The position numbers and the translations under genes are program-made. Below, one piece after another: positions 52,225-61,436 of a stretch of 64,000 nucleotides of DNA; the first letter of the stretch is position 1, and every line of letters begins with the position of its first letter. This DNA comes from Exiguobacterium sp. FSL W8-0210 (lineage in GTDB: Bacteria > Bacillota > Bacilli > Exiguobacteriales > Exiguobacteriaceae). Below the pieces are notes generated by a model, which had not been told where the DNA came from, searched no databases, and saw only the letters and a list, made by a program, of their open reading frames with translations. The DNA lies in NCBI RefSeq assembly GCF_038006045.1, contig NZ_JBBOUK010000002.1, forward strand, positions 62,001-126,000, given 5' to 3'.

Positions 52225-52941
52225 TCAATTTCTTGATAATGCGTGAGTGACACGATAACTGTCACCCGTGAAGGTTAAAATGTGCGCATGATGGATCACG
52301 CGATCGACGAGTGCTGACGTCAATCTTGGATCTGCGAAAACACGATTCCATTGACTGAATTCTAGATTTGAAGTGATGATGATGCTTTTCTTTTCGTACC
52401 AGTCTGTTATGAGATGGAAAAGGAGCTCTGCTGACTCTTTGGATAATGGAAGATAGCCCATTTCATCTAAGACGATCAGGTCCGCAGAATCGAGACGTGC
52501 GTGGAAGCTACTCAGCTTTCCATCACGCCATGCTTTGGTGAGTTGCTCTACGAGCTCCGAAACACGAAAAAACCGCACCTCCTTTCCTTTACGACAGGCT
52601 TCCCGTCCTAAACCAATCGCAAGATGTGTCTTCCCAGTGCCAGGGGCACCTGTGAGCACCACGTTTTGTTGATGATCGATGAAAGAGAGCGACATTAATT
52701 CTTCTTTCTTGAGATGACGGGGAAAGTAAATGTTGTCATGCCAACGATAGTCTTCGAGCGATTTGTTATTGATGAACTTTGCTTTTTTTATAAGTCGCTC
52801 TGCCTTCGCTTCTTCACGAAGCCTCATCTCCATTTCAAAAAGTGTCAGGAGAAACGTCTCGGACGATTCCATCGGAATCGTTTCGTAAATTTCAGCGACG
52901 TAAGCGAGCCGAAGGGATTTGCACATCTCTTTTAGATTCAC
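52225..52941 (-). CDS. istB: IS21-family IstB helper ATPase, copy A
   Basis: This 238-residue AAA+ ATPase, related to DnaC, delivers target DNA to the transposase. Walker A is LTGAPGTGKTHLAIGLG and Walker B is DLIVLDEMGYLPL. The sensor motif ITSNLEFSQW is present. It starts with a GTG overlapping the istA stop, as usual for IS21. The protein is intact. Confidence 0.94.
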   Translation of the reverse strand: MNLKEMCKSLRLAYVAEIYETIPMESSETFLLTLFEMEMRLREEAKAERLIKKAKFINNKSLEDYRWHDNIYFPRHLKKEELMSLSFIDHQQNVVLTGAPGTGKTHLAIGLGREACRKGKEVRFFRVSELVEQLTKAWRDGKLSSFHARLDSADLIVLDEMGYLPLSKESAELLFHLITDWYEKKSIIITSNLEFSQWNRVFADPRLTSALVDRVIHHAHILTFTGDSYRVTHALSRN

Positions 52942-54374
52942 GACTGCACCTCACTCTGCCACGGTCGATTCAAACTGTCATACTTGCTCCAGTCGACATC
53001 GTAGGGGTGCTCTTCGATGTCAGAATAGGCATCGCTTTGGCTCAGTAGCTCATACAATCGTTCATCGATTTCAGTGATTGAATGCAGGACTAATCTAGAC
53101 CGTAGCCATCCCAGTCTTTCTTTACGTATCATCAGATTTTGGATGTTCAGATACTCTCGAATTCGTCCAGGGAGGTACTCCGCGTGACGTGAATGACCAT
53201 AACTACGTGGCTTTTTGTACCATTCGTTGAGAATGCTTTCCCAAGGTAACGCCCGTTTCGTCATCATATAAGGTCGTTTTTCTTCGTACAGGATTTCTCC
53301 ATGACGAGAAATGATTTTCATATCGTCCCATTTTAGGATTGCTCTCACTTGTCCATGTCGGGAACCCGATGGAACGAGAATCTTTGTTTGATCGATGGTC
53401 ACTTCTCCATATTTGTTCACCTTCAAGAGTTCCTCTCTAAACACTGGAAAATCTTCTTCCGGCAGTCGAAGGAGGTGCTTCTGCTCTTCCACAACGAGAT
53501 CTTTGATCCGTACTTTCTTTTCGTAATGGATACGTTCCATGTCATCCCTGAGGGATGATGCGAGGCGCCGATTCAACGACTCGAAGTCATTCATGATAGG
53601 AGAAGGAACTAGGAAGTTGTAACGGACATAGCCGACCTTGTTTTCGACGCTTCCTTTCTCATTCCCACTGTACGGATTACAGCTTTGAACCTGGAAACCA
53701 TAGTGCGCCACGAATTGCTGAAAGGCATCCGTATAAACGGCTTCTTCTTTTGTTGTCCGTACTTTAGCGACAGCTGCCGGGAGATTGTCGATTCGTAATT
53801 GTTGCGGCACGCCTCCGATTTCTTCGAACAGTCTCTTCAATCCGGTCAGGAAACATTCCTGGTTCTCTGCTGGTAATGCAACCGCAGCTGTTCGATTGCT
53901 ATATGGCATGGATAGGATCAAGCAATGCACATCGACCGCATGACTATCCTTCACGACTTCCATGACACCAAAATCTACTTGTGCTTCTCCGGGAGGGTGG
54001 GCCAATCGTTCGAATCGACTATCGTTTTCTACATCGCGACCTAGTCGCCATTCTTTTATAAATTGACAGACGGTCCGGTAGGACCCTTCAAATCCATATG
54101 TACATAAGGTCTCATATAGTTTTTTATTGGTTCGCCGTTGTTTCTTTTTCATCATCGCATCTTCCTGTAGCCAGTCCTCAATCATCTCGCCCCAACGGGT
54201 GCCATACATCATGCCTCGCTTGGAAGAAGAACTTTCTTTTGGTAGAAAAGACTCATCGGCATATTTTTTAGCAGTTCGCCAGTTCAGGTTAAGATCTTTC
54301 GCGATTTTATTGATGGAATAGGATTTATGGTTCCTTAAAAATTTGATACAATTGATTTCGGACATTGTTAGCAT
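52938..54374 (-). CDS. istA: IS21-family IstA transposase, copy A
   Basis: The protein has 478 residues; I chose the ATG at 54374, 9 bases after AAGGAG. Upstream in-frame codons run into the IS end. An N-terminal HTH (NHKSYSINKIAKDLNLNWRT) is followed by the integrase core with acidic residues in AQVDFGVMEVV, LRIDNLPAAV and GNEKGSVENKVGYVR. All motifs are intact, so the element could be active. Confidence 0.94.
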   Translation of the reverse strand: MLTMSEINCIKFLRNHKSYSINKIAKDLNLNWRTAKKYADESFLPKESSSSKRGMMYGTRWGEMIEDWLQEDAMMKKKQRRTNKKLYETLCTYGFEGSYRTVCQFIKEWRLGRDVENDSRFERLAHPPGEAQVDFGVMEVVKDSHAVDVHCLILSMPYSNRTAAVALPAENQECFLTGLKRLFEEIGGVPQQLRIDNLPAAVAKVRTTKEEAVYTDAFQQFVAHYGFQVQSCNPYSGNEKGSVENKVGYVRYNFLVPSPIMNDFESLNRRLASSLRDDMERIHYEKKVRIKDLVVEEQKHLLRLPEEDFPVFREELLKVNKYGEVTIDQTKILVPSGSRHGQVRAILKWDDMKIISRHGEILYEEKRPYMMTKRALPWESILNEWYKKPRSYGHSRHAEYLPGRIREYLNIQNLMIRKERLGWLRSRLVLHSITEIDERLYELLSQSDAYSDIEEHPYDVDWSKYDSLNRPWQSEVQS

Positions 54375-55405
54375 TCCTTTCATCTCCTTAACGTTCTTGT
54401 TTCGCAACTTAAACGTTAGGATGAAGTTGTGGGTGCTGGCAAGTCCTTTTCTTTTTTCGCAAAAGGAGTGCAGAACTGTGTACGTTTCCGTCGCACAAGT
54501 CTGCACTCCTATTCTGCATTACACACACGAGTAAGCGTATGAGCGTTCACTTTGCTTTTAAAAGATTGTTATGTATACATTGTTGATATCTATTTATTTA
54601 ACTTTTTTATTGCAATAGATATCGTTTTAACTGTCTGTCTTGGAATGCCTCTCTTTATCCATGTACACTTCTTCACAGTATTTATATAAAAAACCAAAGA
54701 AAAGACGTACCCATTTCGACATCGAAACGTATACATCTTTTCCTTTGATTGCCTCTCGCTTCATATTCTATCTATGTGTTCATAAAAATGGTTCATGTCC
54801 GAGGACGAATAGACTTGAAAAACTTTCAAACCACATTCCGCTTCACGATATAGTGTCTTTGTAAATTCGTGCAAAAATCATTCAATGTATGTTGACGGAT
54901 CAATACTTCTTCTTCGTCGTAGTTAATGACATGTAGATCAGCATCTGTAATCACTTCAGGATATTCTCATCATCACTACAAATCAAGTCAGCGCTAAATA
55001 GGCGAGCTAAAACAAGGCTATGAACCTCTCCTAGATTGCTTGTGTGTTTGAGTGGACACCCTTCTCGTATTTTCTTTTTTGTCGAGTTGTTCAAATGCTA
55101 TTCGCACTTCTTGCAAGTATACAAATAGAAATCATATAGTGTATCAGTTTCAACCGATACGTCGCCTTCCGGATTAAATAGAGTCCATCTACCTTACGCT
55201 ATCAGTACATCAACTTTTTCTCTCACTGAAGAAATTTTTAGTTCTTCTAATACTTCAACATGAATAAGGATACGTCGATACAAACGATTCAACCAATCAA
55301 AAACAGCAACTTGCCGAAAACTTGTTGTATGGATGATGATGTTTGCATCAATGAATACAGGTGTCGACGTCAAGTAGAAATTGACGTTTTCTGCTCGATT
55401 GATAT

Positions 55406-56164
55406 TTACACTTCTGTTGAAAATAAATTCTTACGATTTCTCATGCGATGACTGTCGTCATCGCTATGAATCACTTCGACACGATGTAAGAGACGGTCTA
55501 ATATTGCAGTTGTGATTCCTTGATCACCAATTAGTTCGCCCCATTGATCCGGACTTTTATTCGAGGTTAGAATAATTGAGCTTCGTTCATACAGATGATT
55601 GATAAGATGGAAGAATAGATTAGCTTCTCTCTGATCCATCGCCATATACATCAAATCGTCAACGATGACGAGATCGGATTCTCTCAAACGCTTTAGTTGA
55701 ACTTTAGACTTATTAGAAAACTCCTCCGATTTCAATAAGTGAATCAACTCACCCATCGTAACGAAAAATACTCTGTATCCACGTTGGACAGCTTCTAATC
55801 CCAAGCCGACTGCTAAAAACGTTTTGCCGACGCCAGGCGGACCGAGTAGGATTAAGTTATAATGCTGCTCGAGCCAACTCAATTCGATCAACTGCTTCAA
55901 TTGTCGGCCCGTCAGGGCCGTTTGTTCATCAATTTTAAATTCTGATAATGGCTTCAAAAAAGGGAAGCGAGCCCATTTCATACGTCTTTCTAAGCTCTTC
56001 GCTTCTCGTTTCTCCCGTTCATGACGTGTGATGGCTTCGAGAAACTCTAGATACGTCCAAGATGATTTCTCAGCTTCTCGTAAAATCTGTGGAAGCGCAT
56101 CGGCGGTCTCCGCCAATCTCAACTGTCTGAACTGCTGTTGTAAGTCTGTCACGGTCTGATTCAT
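55406..56164 (-). CDS. istB: IS21-family IstB helper ATPase, copy B
   Basis: The protein has 252 residues from the ATG at 56164, overlapping the istA stop. Walker A is LLGPPGVGKTFLAVGLG, Walker B is DLVIVDDLMYMAM and the sensor is LTSNKSPDQWGE. It is only distantly similar to copy A, so the two elements arrived separately. The frame is intact. Confidence 0.94.
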   Translation of the reverse strand: MNQTVTDLQQQFRQLRLAETADALPQILREAEKSSWTYLEFLEAITRHEREKREAKSLERRMKWARFPFLKPLSEFKIDEQTALTGRQLKQLIELSWLEQHYNLILLGPPGVGKTFLAVGLGLEAVQRGYRVFFVTMGELIHLLKSEEFSNKSKVQLKRLRESDLVIVDDLMYMAMDQREANLFFHLINHLYERSSIILTSNKSPDQWGELIGDQGITTAILDRLLHRVEVIHSDDDSHRMRNRKNLFSTEV

Positions 56165-57699
56165 CACACGTCTCCTCTCAAGATACTGACATACGTACTT
56201 AACGGACGTGTGTTCACTTGGATATCAGAAACATGTTTTCCGATGGAATGGACACGTGATTCCGCGATCGGACTCGTATTCGAACTCAGGTAACGTGCGA
56301 CGTCTCGAAAGTCATTCGCGCTGTATAGCTTCTCCTGTGTACATTTCTCGAGTGACTGGTCCAATTGCGGACCATAGTCATGGATGACATTTTCGATGAT
56401 CGCTAACTGCTCACGCTTGTAGCGCGGAAATTTTTTGCAGAGTTCTTCCAAGTAATGCGTGGCTTTTTCCTCATCCGTAAAGTGGCCGGTCAGATGTTGT
56501 TTAAGCTCGTCGATGCCATGTGAACGATCCCTTAGATGATGACGGCTCTGAATCAATTTCCCTCTTTCTGAACTGACGGGATGATCCGCAATCACTTTCC
56601 CTTCCGGCTGTGTCCGGATGAGCAGTCGGTTAGCGTCAGTCAACTCGATAAAGACGGTGTTGGCCGCATAGGAAGAATAGGTCCCGAGAGGGACTGAATA
56701 ACGATTGGAACGGTATCGAATCGTATTGTCCTTGCTAACGTTCCTTGCTATACTCGACACATGGGTACTTTCATATGAGAGTAACGAATGGACCGGTTGT
56801 AAGTGTTGTTTTTCGAAGGAGAACACTTCAGCTGGTCTTTTTTTCGTTGTCTGATGGACATTATGATTTCCTGTCCGTGCTAGCCACTGCGACGCCCGTC
56901 GATTCCAATCTTCGATGTTCGAATACACACGGCTATCCGCAAAGTTTCCTTTGATATACTTGACGACGTTCTCGATCATTCCTTTAGATTCTGGGTCCGC
57001 ACGCCTGCACAAATGGACGTTGAATTTTCTTTGCTGCACATATTGTTGGAATTCAGAGGTCAATAGGAGTTCACCTGCATTTTCACTGACCGCAATCAGA
57101 TGATCTTGATCGTAGACAATTTCGGTTGTCCGTCCGCCGTAAAACTGGAAGGCATTCTCATGACAACGTATAGCGTCTCGTGTCGTGAATGGTCTGTTCT
57201 GCCACTCCATATACTTCATGCGAGAGTGAGCGAGCACGAAAGCGATGAAGTATAACTTGATTTCTTTGTTACTCTTCGTTCTTTGCTTCGTTTCTCCCCA
57301 GTCAACTTGGAGTTGTTTTCCCATCGGTTGTTCAGGAATCGCCTCGTATTGGCGTACCTTCCGTTTTTTATCGATTTGATTTACTTCGCGTATTTCTCTG
57401 ACATACGTCCTGACGGTGCTTCCACCGACTAGAAGTTCCGGATATCTTTCCAGTAACCAATCATGGATTTGAGCGCTGCTGAGGTGTGGGAACTCCTCTA
57501 ACCAGGCTACTATCCAGTCTTTGTACGGATCCAACTTTTTGACCCTCGATTGCGATAACTCTTCTGAATGACTTTTCACTTCTTCGAAAGTCATGTTCAA
57601 ATACTTATAGACCGTAGGTCTTGAGATTTTAAGTTCTTTTGCAATTTGAGCAATCTTAAATTTTTTTTGATATAACTGATGGATTTTGATATGTAGCAT
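56164..57699 (-). CDS. istA: IS21-family IstA transposase, copy B
   Basis: The protein has 511 residues. The preferred ATG at 57699 follows TTGGAGG by 8 bases; a TTG at 57744 would extend it. The N-terminal HTH (KKFKIAQIAKELKISRPTVY) precedes the integrase core with QVDWGETKQR, IVYDQDHLIAVSEN and PESKGMIENVVKYIKG. All motifs are intact. With istB it forms a complete IS21-family operon. Confidence 0.94.
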   Translation of the reverse strand: MLHIKIHQLYQKKFKIAQIAKELKISRPTVYKYLNMTFEEVKSHSEELSQSRVKKLDPYKDWIVAWLEEFPHLSSAQIHDWLLERYPELLVGGSTVRTYVREIREVNQIDKKRKVRQYEAIPEQPMGKQLQVDWGETKQRTKSNKEIKLYFIAFVLAHSRMKYMEWQNRPFTTRDAIRCHENAFQFYGGRTTEIVYDQDHLIAVSENAGELLLTSEFQQYVQQRKFNVHLCRRADPESKGMIENVVKYIKGNFADSRVYSNIEDWNRRASQWLARTGNHNVHQTTKKRPAEVFSFEKQHLQPVHSLLSYESTHVSSIARNVSKDNTIRYRSNRYSVPLGTYSSYAANTVFIELTDANRLLIRTQPEGKVIADHPVSSERGKLIQSRHHLRDRSHGIDELKQHLTGHFTDEEKATHYLEELCKKFPRYKREQLAIIENVIHDYGPQLDQSLEKCTQEKLYSANDFRDVARYLSSNTSPIAESRVHSIGKHVSDIQVNTRPLSTYVSILRGDV

Positions 57700-57841
57700 T
57701 AACTTTTCCTCCAACGTTTTTCCCTCCAGATCAAATAATGACAATCACTATTTTACTAGAGTTCTAAATAAATTGAGCAAAAGTGTAAAGCGTCATCGAG
57801 CAAAAACCGTCAACTAAATTCTAGCGGTTACAACAGGTTCC

Positions 57842-57952
57842 TTAATCATTTGTTGAATCCTCTTGTAAAGCATGCATCATCTCTTTTTTCAACTCTTTTG
57901 CTAGTATAGGTTGATAGACAGAGAGTTTGTTCGCTGCACTTAGGCGCGTCAC
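57842..57952 (-). pseudogene. Antitoxin-like remnant upstream of the PIN gene
   Basis: A short frame (RLSAANKLSVYQPILAKELK then a helical acidic end, HALQEDSTND) ends within the first codons of the PIN gene, the usual 4-8 base overlap of antitoxin and toxin. Its 5' part is missing: an in-frame stop lies just upstream, and the possible GTG at 57952 lacks a ribosome site. Only about 36 residues remain. Confidence 0.45.
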
Positions 57953-58004
57953 GCGTTTTTCTTATACCTTTAATGTATTTTGGTTAATTTAGTTATAAAA
58001 AAAC

Positions 58005-58041
58005 CCTATAGAAGTTGGTAGCGAAAACCAACTTTTATAGG
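58005..58041 (-). terminator. Terminator of the secreted protein gene
   Basis: CCTATA-AAAGTTGGT pairs with ACCAACTTCTATAGG on the minus strand, followed by seven T residues. It lies about 50 bases after the gene ending at 58089. Confidence 0.85.
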
Positions 58042-58088
58042 AGTTCTTTAGTAATTTCTTTTATTCATATCTACATCATATAGACTCA

Positions 58089-59096
58089 TCATTTAGATGT
58101 ATTGTAATCATTGAACGTAGCAATCATATCCTGCTGAGTCCCATCACTACGGTTAGTATTGAAATACATTGTTCCATTATCGAAATCAACAGCTTCTATT
58201 TCAAAAAGACTGTACGCACTACTCGTGACTCGGAAAGACAAATCATTATTTGTATACAATACTTTTGAGAACGGTTCTGTTGTTGTGTTTTTTTGCTCGT
58301 CTATTGTTTCAGAAAGATTTAATGAATAAGTAGTGACGACACTTACATTTGAGGCGTTTCCATTTGCATCTGGCTTTGCCATAGGAACATACAAATTGCC
58401 TTCATAATATGAAATCCCTTGCTGAATATAGTCTGTAGTATCTACTGTGCTACCATCAATCACAGCACGAGTATGATTTAATTTAAATGTTGCCTCATAA
58501 TCAAACTTTCCTGTAGCATCATTGAATGTTCCAATAAAGAAGCGCTTCCCAGACTTGACAATAAACTTTTTATAGCCGACTGAATAGGTAATACCACTAA
58601 TTGATAAATTTTCACCACCATAGTTTAAAACATAACTTTTATTCACATTGTATGTTCCTGTTGATGTATTCACGGCAAGTTTAACGATTTTGTTTGCATA
58701 CTTAATACCATCTTCCATCGGTGCTACGTACAAATCTACTGTAGTATCTCCTGCATCTGCTACAACTGCTAAGTCATTCGCGTGCCCTAAGTCAGAGCTC
58801 GTCGATCCGGTTGTTGAATTTTTCAGCAACTTCGTTGTTCGATTACTTTCTGTACTACTCAATTTAGTTAAAAACAGTTGCGTCGTTTCGCTTGTAGCAT
58901 TGAACTTGGCTGTAAAGATGTTGTTGTTGTAACGATCAACAGTCATCCCTTGCATAGAAGTATTATAGCTTGAACTATTCATTGGTTCGTACACTGTATA
59001 TGTATTAAAATAACCGGACTGCGCAAATACAGGAATTGCGCTTAATGAGAGACTTGCTACTAATGCAGCGGAAAGAATTTTTTTGTTTTTTAACAT
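58089..59096 (-). CDS. Secreted protein, probable beta-propeller
   Basis: The protein has 335 residues from the ATG at 59096, preceded by AAGGTGG. A signal peptide ends at VFAQS. The mature part has repeated strands with motifs such as DLGHANDLAVVADAGD, IQQGISYYEGNLYVPM and EIEAVDFDNGTMYFNT, one per about 45-55 residues, as in propellers of the SMP-30/TolB kind or helveticin-like secreted proteins. No catalytic residues stand out. It could bind a surface ligand or act as a bacteriocin-like protein; this is uncertain. Confidence 0.6.
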   Translation of the reverse strand: MLKNKKILSAALVASLSLSAIPVFAQSGYFNTYTVYEPMNSSSYNTSMQGMTVDRYNNNIFTAKFNATSETTQLFLTKLSSTESNRTTKLLKNSTTGSTSSDLGHANDLAVVADAGDTTVDLYVAPMEDGIKYANKIVKLAVNTSTGTYNVNKSYVLNYGGENLSISGITYSVGYKKFIVKSGKRFFIGTFNDATGKFDYEATFKLNHTRAVIDGSTVDTTDYIQQGISYYEGNLYVPMAKPDANGNASNVSVVTTYSLNLSETIDEQKNTTTEPFSKVLYTNNDLSFRVTSSAYSLFEIEAVDFDNGTMYFNTNRSDGTQQDMIATFNDYNTSK

Positions 59097-59310
59097 TTTA
59101 ATCCACCTTTTGTTATATATTGATTTAGACACTCCTTTACTTTACAAAAAGAACAATCTAATCTCAATAATTATTTCATATGAAAAGTTAAATTTAAGCA
59201 TTTTATTTTATGAATCATAACTTTTATATTAATTTAGAGTTATTTTATAAAAAAATTTGTCATTAGTAATCCAGCTTCAATATTAAATGATTACAATTTG
59301 CTTAATAAAA

Positions 59311-59340
59311 AAGCTCAGCCAAAATAATTTGGCTGAGCTT
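59311..59340 (-). terminator. Terminator of the small membrane peptide operon
   Basis: AAGCTCAGCC and GGCTGAGCTT form a 10-bp perfect stem, followed by six T residues on the minus strand. Confidence 0.85.
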
Positions 59341-59395
59341 TCGCTTTACATATGTCAGTTTATACTTTGGAATTAGAAACACTACTTAGTAAGAG

Positions 59396-59521
59396 TTAAG
59401 TAGTGAAAATAAAATACAAAATGGTTAGTATTGCGAGTATAATTGAAAACTTTATTAATTCTCCGTTCATGACTCTCATTATAATATTGCTATTTTTGCC
59501 TTGCTTGTGAGTATGAGGCAT
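59396..59521 (-). CDS. 41-residue single-TM peptide
   Basis: This frame starts at 59521 with AAAGAGGG upstream. The product has a basic, polar N-terminus (MPHTHKQGKNSNIIMRVMNG) and one C-terminal hydrophobic helix (FSIILAILTILYFIFTT), typical of a small tail-anchored membrane peptide. A clean terminator follows at 59311. It is downstream of another small membrane peptide gene in the same direction, so the two are likely one transcript. No family is recognised. Confidence 0.5.
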   Translation of the reverse strand: MPHTHKQGKNSNIIMRVMNGELIKFSIILAILTILYFIFTT

Positions 59522-59567
59522 AAACAAACCCTCTTTCCCAAATAGAGTATATATTTTCAGTGTACTT

Positions 59568-59657
59568 TTATTTAGGTTTCCGATCCGCCAACAGACAAAT
59601 TATAAGCAAAAACACAGGGATAAGAAAAATCAGAAACGTGCTAAATCCGTAAAACAT
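59568..59657 (-). CDS. 29-residue single-TM peptide
   Basis: This frame starts at 59657 with AAGGAAG upstream. The product is a hydrophobic helix with a basic end (MFYGFSTFLIFLIPVFLLII then CLLADRKPK), resembling type I toxin peptides or small membrane modulators. It is paired with the 41-residue peptide gene 46 bases downstream. An antisense RNA or promoter was not identified. Confidence 0.5.
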   Translation of the reverse strand: MFYGFSTFLIFLIPVFLLIICLLADRKPK

Positions 59658-59903
59658 TTTAACACTTCCTTATCCTTCAGCATTATTAAATAGTAGCTTA
59701 TAAAAACCACAAGATTTTATTGAACGAATATAAGTTAATTATACATATAACAGTTAGAAATTTTCCCATATTAAGATAATTTTTTTAAAGTGAAATACAT
59801 AAAATTACTTCTTTCAGTATTTAAAAGTTGATAGAATTGTAATCAATAGTCTTTTAATTCTGTATTAACGAAAAAGTTCATAAAAACATCAGGAGTTGAT
59901 TTT

Positions 59904-60551
59904 TTGAATAATTATCAAAAAGTATCTAATACAAGCATTGCAAATAAAGAGCAAATCATCGAACTAGTAAAAGGATTGCACCTTATTCATAATGGCATAA
60001 TGAAAGCGTCTCACTATGACAAGCTTGCTAGTAATCTACCTTATCCCACGCTATCTCAAATTAATTCTCTATTTGGTTCTTGGAGTAATCTGTTACTTGA
60101 AGCAGGTATTGTGACATCAGACAGTTTAATGTCATTACCAAATCTCGATAATACTACTATTAAAAAGCAAAGACTTAAAAACTTTAACGTAGAGGACAGC
60201 TTGAGGCTCTGTTCAAATACGTTTGGAAATCGATTCACCATTAAAGATTACACTAAAGTACGAAAACAAAACCCTAAGATGCTAAGTATAAATTCAATAC
60301 TTTATCACTACGGTACTTGGAAAAATGCTTTACAAATGCACGGCTATAATTCGACTCGTTCTTTCACAAATGATGATTGTTTGCTAGCAGTTGAAAAAGC
60401 TATTCTTGACATGAATACTACAGCTTTTCATATCAGTAGCACCATGTATGTGAACTGGCTAAAAGAGCATCCGGAACACCCTTCACTCACAACTTTGATT
60501 GCGCGGTTTGGATCATGGAACAATACTTTAAATCTACTTAAGAACCGTTAA
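59904..60551 (+). CDS. Helix-repeat DNA-binding-like protein (HNH-associated repeats), copy 1
   Basis: The protein has 215 residues from a TTG at 59904, 8 bases after CAGGAG. It is made almost wholly of three repeats of about 55-60 residues, each ending in YPTLSQINSLFGSWSNLL or a variant (LSINSILYHYGTWKNAL, PSLTTLIARFGSWNNTL). This is the short helical repeat often attached to homing endonucleases and linked with DNA binding, here without any nuclease domain. A paralogue lies at 63104-63727, on the other side of a glycosyltransferase. The role is unknown; sequence-specific DNA binding is likely. Confidence 0.7.
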   Translation: MNNYQKVSNTSIANKEQIIELVKGLHLIHNGIMKASHYDKLASNLPYPTLSQINSLFGSWSNLLLEAGIVTSDSLMSLPNLDNTTIKKQRLKNFNVEDSLRLCSNTFGNRFTIKDYTKVRKQNPKMLSINSILYHYGTWKNALQMHGYNSTRSFTNDDCLLAVEKAILDMNTTAFHISSTMYVNWLKEHPEHPSLTTLIARFGSWNNTLNLLKNR

Positions 60552-60649
60552 GAATTTTGAATGTATCTTTACTATTTTGATTATGACCATTTATTTTTGT
60601 AAGCGTTACCATTATACTATACTTATTCTCTTTGTAGGAGTTGGTTATA

Positions 60650-60889
60650 GTGGAGAAAGCGATTAGTCATTATACGAAATTTAAATGTCCTCGTTGTCGA
60701 GAAAAGTTTAAAGAAGAAATTCTTATTCAAGATTTACATAGTATTTCTTATGAAGAACGTAGATTGGGACTGGAAACGCATTACGATTTTTCATCTGAGG
60801 TAGCTTGTCCAAATTGTCATCATCAATGGATGCTCGAAGGAGAGTTATGGGAGTATCCAGAGGGTATTGTAGACTCTATTGAAATTTAA
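60650..60889 (+). CDS. Small zinc-ribbon-like protein
   Basis: The protein has 79 residues from the GTG at 60650, 9 bases after TAGGAG. Two CxxC pairs (FKCPRCREKF and VACPNCHHQW) about 45 residues apart should hold one zinc ion. The middle is acidic and helical. It could bind nucleic acid or a protein partner; no family is recognised. A weak terminator follows at about 60930. Confidence 0.6.
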   Translation: MEKAISHYTKFKCPRCREKFKEEILIQDLHSISYEERRLGLETHYDFSSEVACPNCHHQWMLEGELWEYPEGIVDSIEI

Positions 60890-61436
60890 TGAGGAATCAC
60901 TTCATATAAATTTATCGCTATGATATTAAAGACTCTTGTTTCATTCGAGAGTTTTTTTGATTGATTTTTCGCATCTACAGTAGACAAACTTTATAATACC
61001 TTATGAGAAACACAACGAGTTTCGCGTTAAATTGCTTGTCTTACCTACTTAAGTATTTTTTGAGATAGAGTTTAATACTCCTAAATTAACCGTCTCGGAA
61101 GTGTTGTAAGGATGGAAATGTATTATCATTTTGTACTTGAAAATAATCAGATCGATTAAATGAATAAGCTATAGAAAGCAAAAATATGTTTATTTTTTCG
61201 TCTAACCAAAAAGCATGCGGAATTTCCGCATGCTTTTTGTCATTAAGTCATATCTATAGATTTGAATATGATATATTAAATATTGTGTTATTTCCTAAAC
61301 TCGGTACTTCTCTTTATATAGACGAGTTAGAGGCAGTACTGATATCTGAACATAAACAGTCTACAATTACTAATACCTGAAGCGGACTTTCATCCAATTA
61401 ACTAAAAAAATGTAAGCGTTACAAAGGAGAAACATC
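60890..61436. other. Noncoding stretch with two terminators
   Basis: It holds ACTCT...AGAGT plus seven T residues at about 60932-60958, and the perfect hairpin AAAAAGCATGCGGAA...TTCCGCATGCTTTTT at 61208-61238. The reading frame crossing 61186-61380 spans that hairpin and has no ribosome site, so I do not call it. The promoter of the glycosyltransferase probably lies after 61300. Confidence 0.6.

Larger units (their letters stand above)
52181..54528 (-). mobile_element. IS21-family insertion sequence, copy A
   Basis: The element is about 2.35 kb. The left end TGTGCAGTGAATTGCAGAAA and the inverted right end TGTGTGTAATGCAGAATAGG share a TGCAGAA...AGTnCAGAnCTT block. It carries istA and istB. 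I see no clear target duplication, so the exact ends are approximate. Confidence 0.8.
55362..57832 (-). mobile_element. IS21-family insertion sequence, copy B
   Basis: The element is 2471 bp, flanked on both sides by ACAGG (55357-55361 and 57833-57837), a 5-bp target duplication. The ends begin TGTCGACGTCAAG and TGTAACCGCTAGA and share TTGACG...TTTnTGCTCGAT and TTTACACTT blocks. It differs in sequence from copy A. It splits a PIN-domain gene. Confidence 0.92.
54826..57849 (-). pseudogene. PIN-domain toxin-like gene, interrupted by IS21 copy B and decayed
   Basis: From the ATG at 57849 the frame reads MIKEPVFIDANIIIHTTSFR once IS21 copy B and one ACAGG are removed. It continues FDWLNRLYRRILIHVEVLEE and has later PIN-like acidic blocks (HSLVLARLFSADLICSDDEN). 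Two in-frame stops (after KVDVLIA and after YTCKKCE) and one base deletion near 54963 further break it. The tail reads VITDADLHVINYDEEEV. The start overlaps the end of a short antitoxin-like remnant, as in toxin/antitoxin operons. It is clearly non-functional. Confidence 0.7.

Noticed and set aside
61186-61380. 64-residue frame upstream of the glycosyltransferase
   Set aside because: It spans a perfect terminator hairpin at 61208-61238 and lacks a ribosome site.
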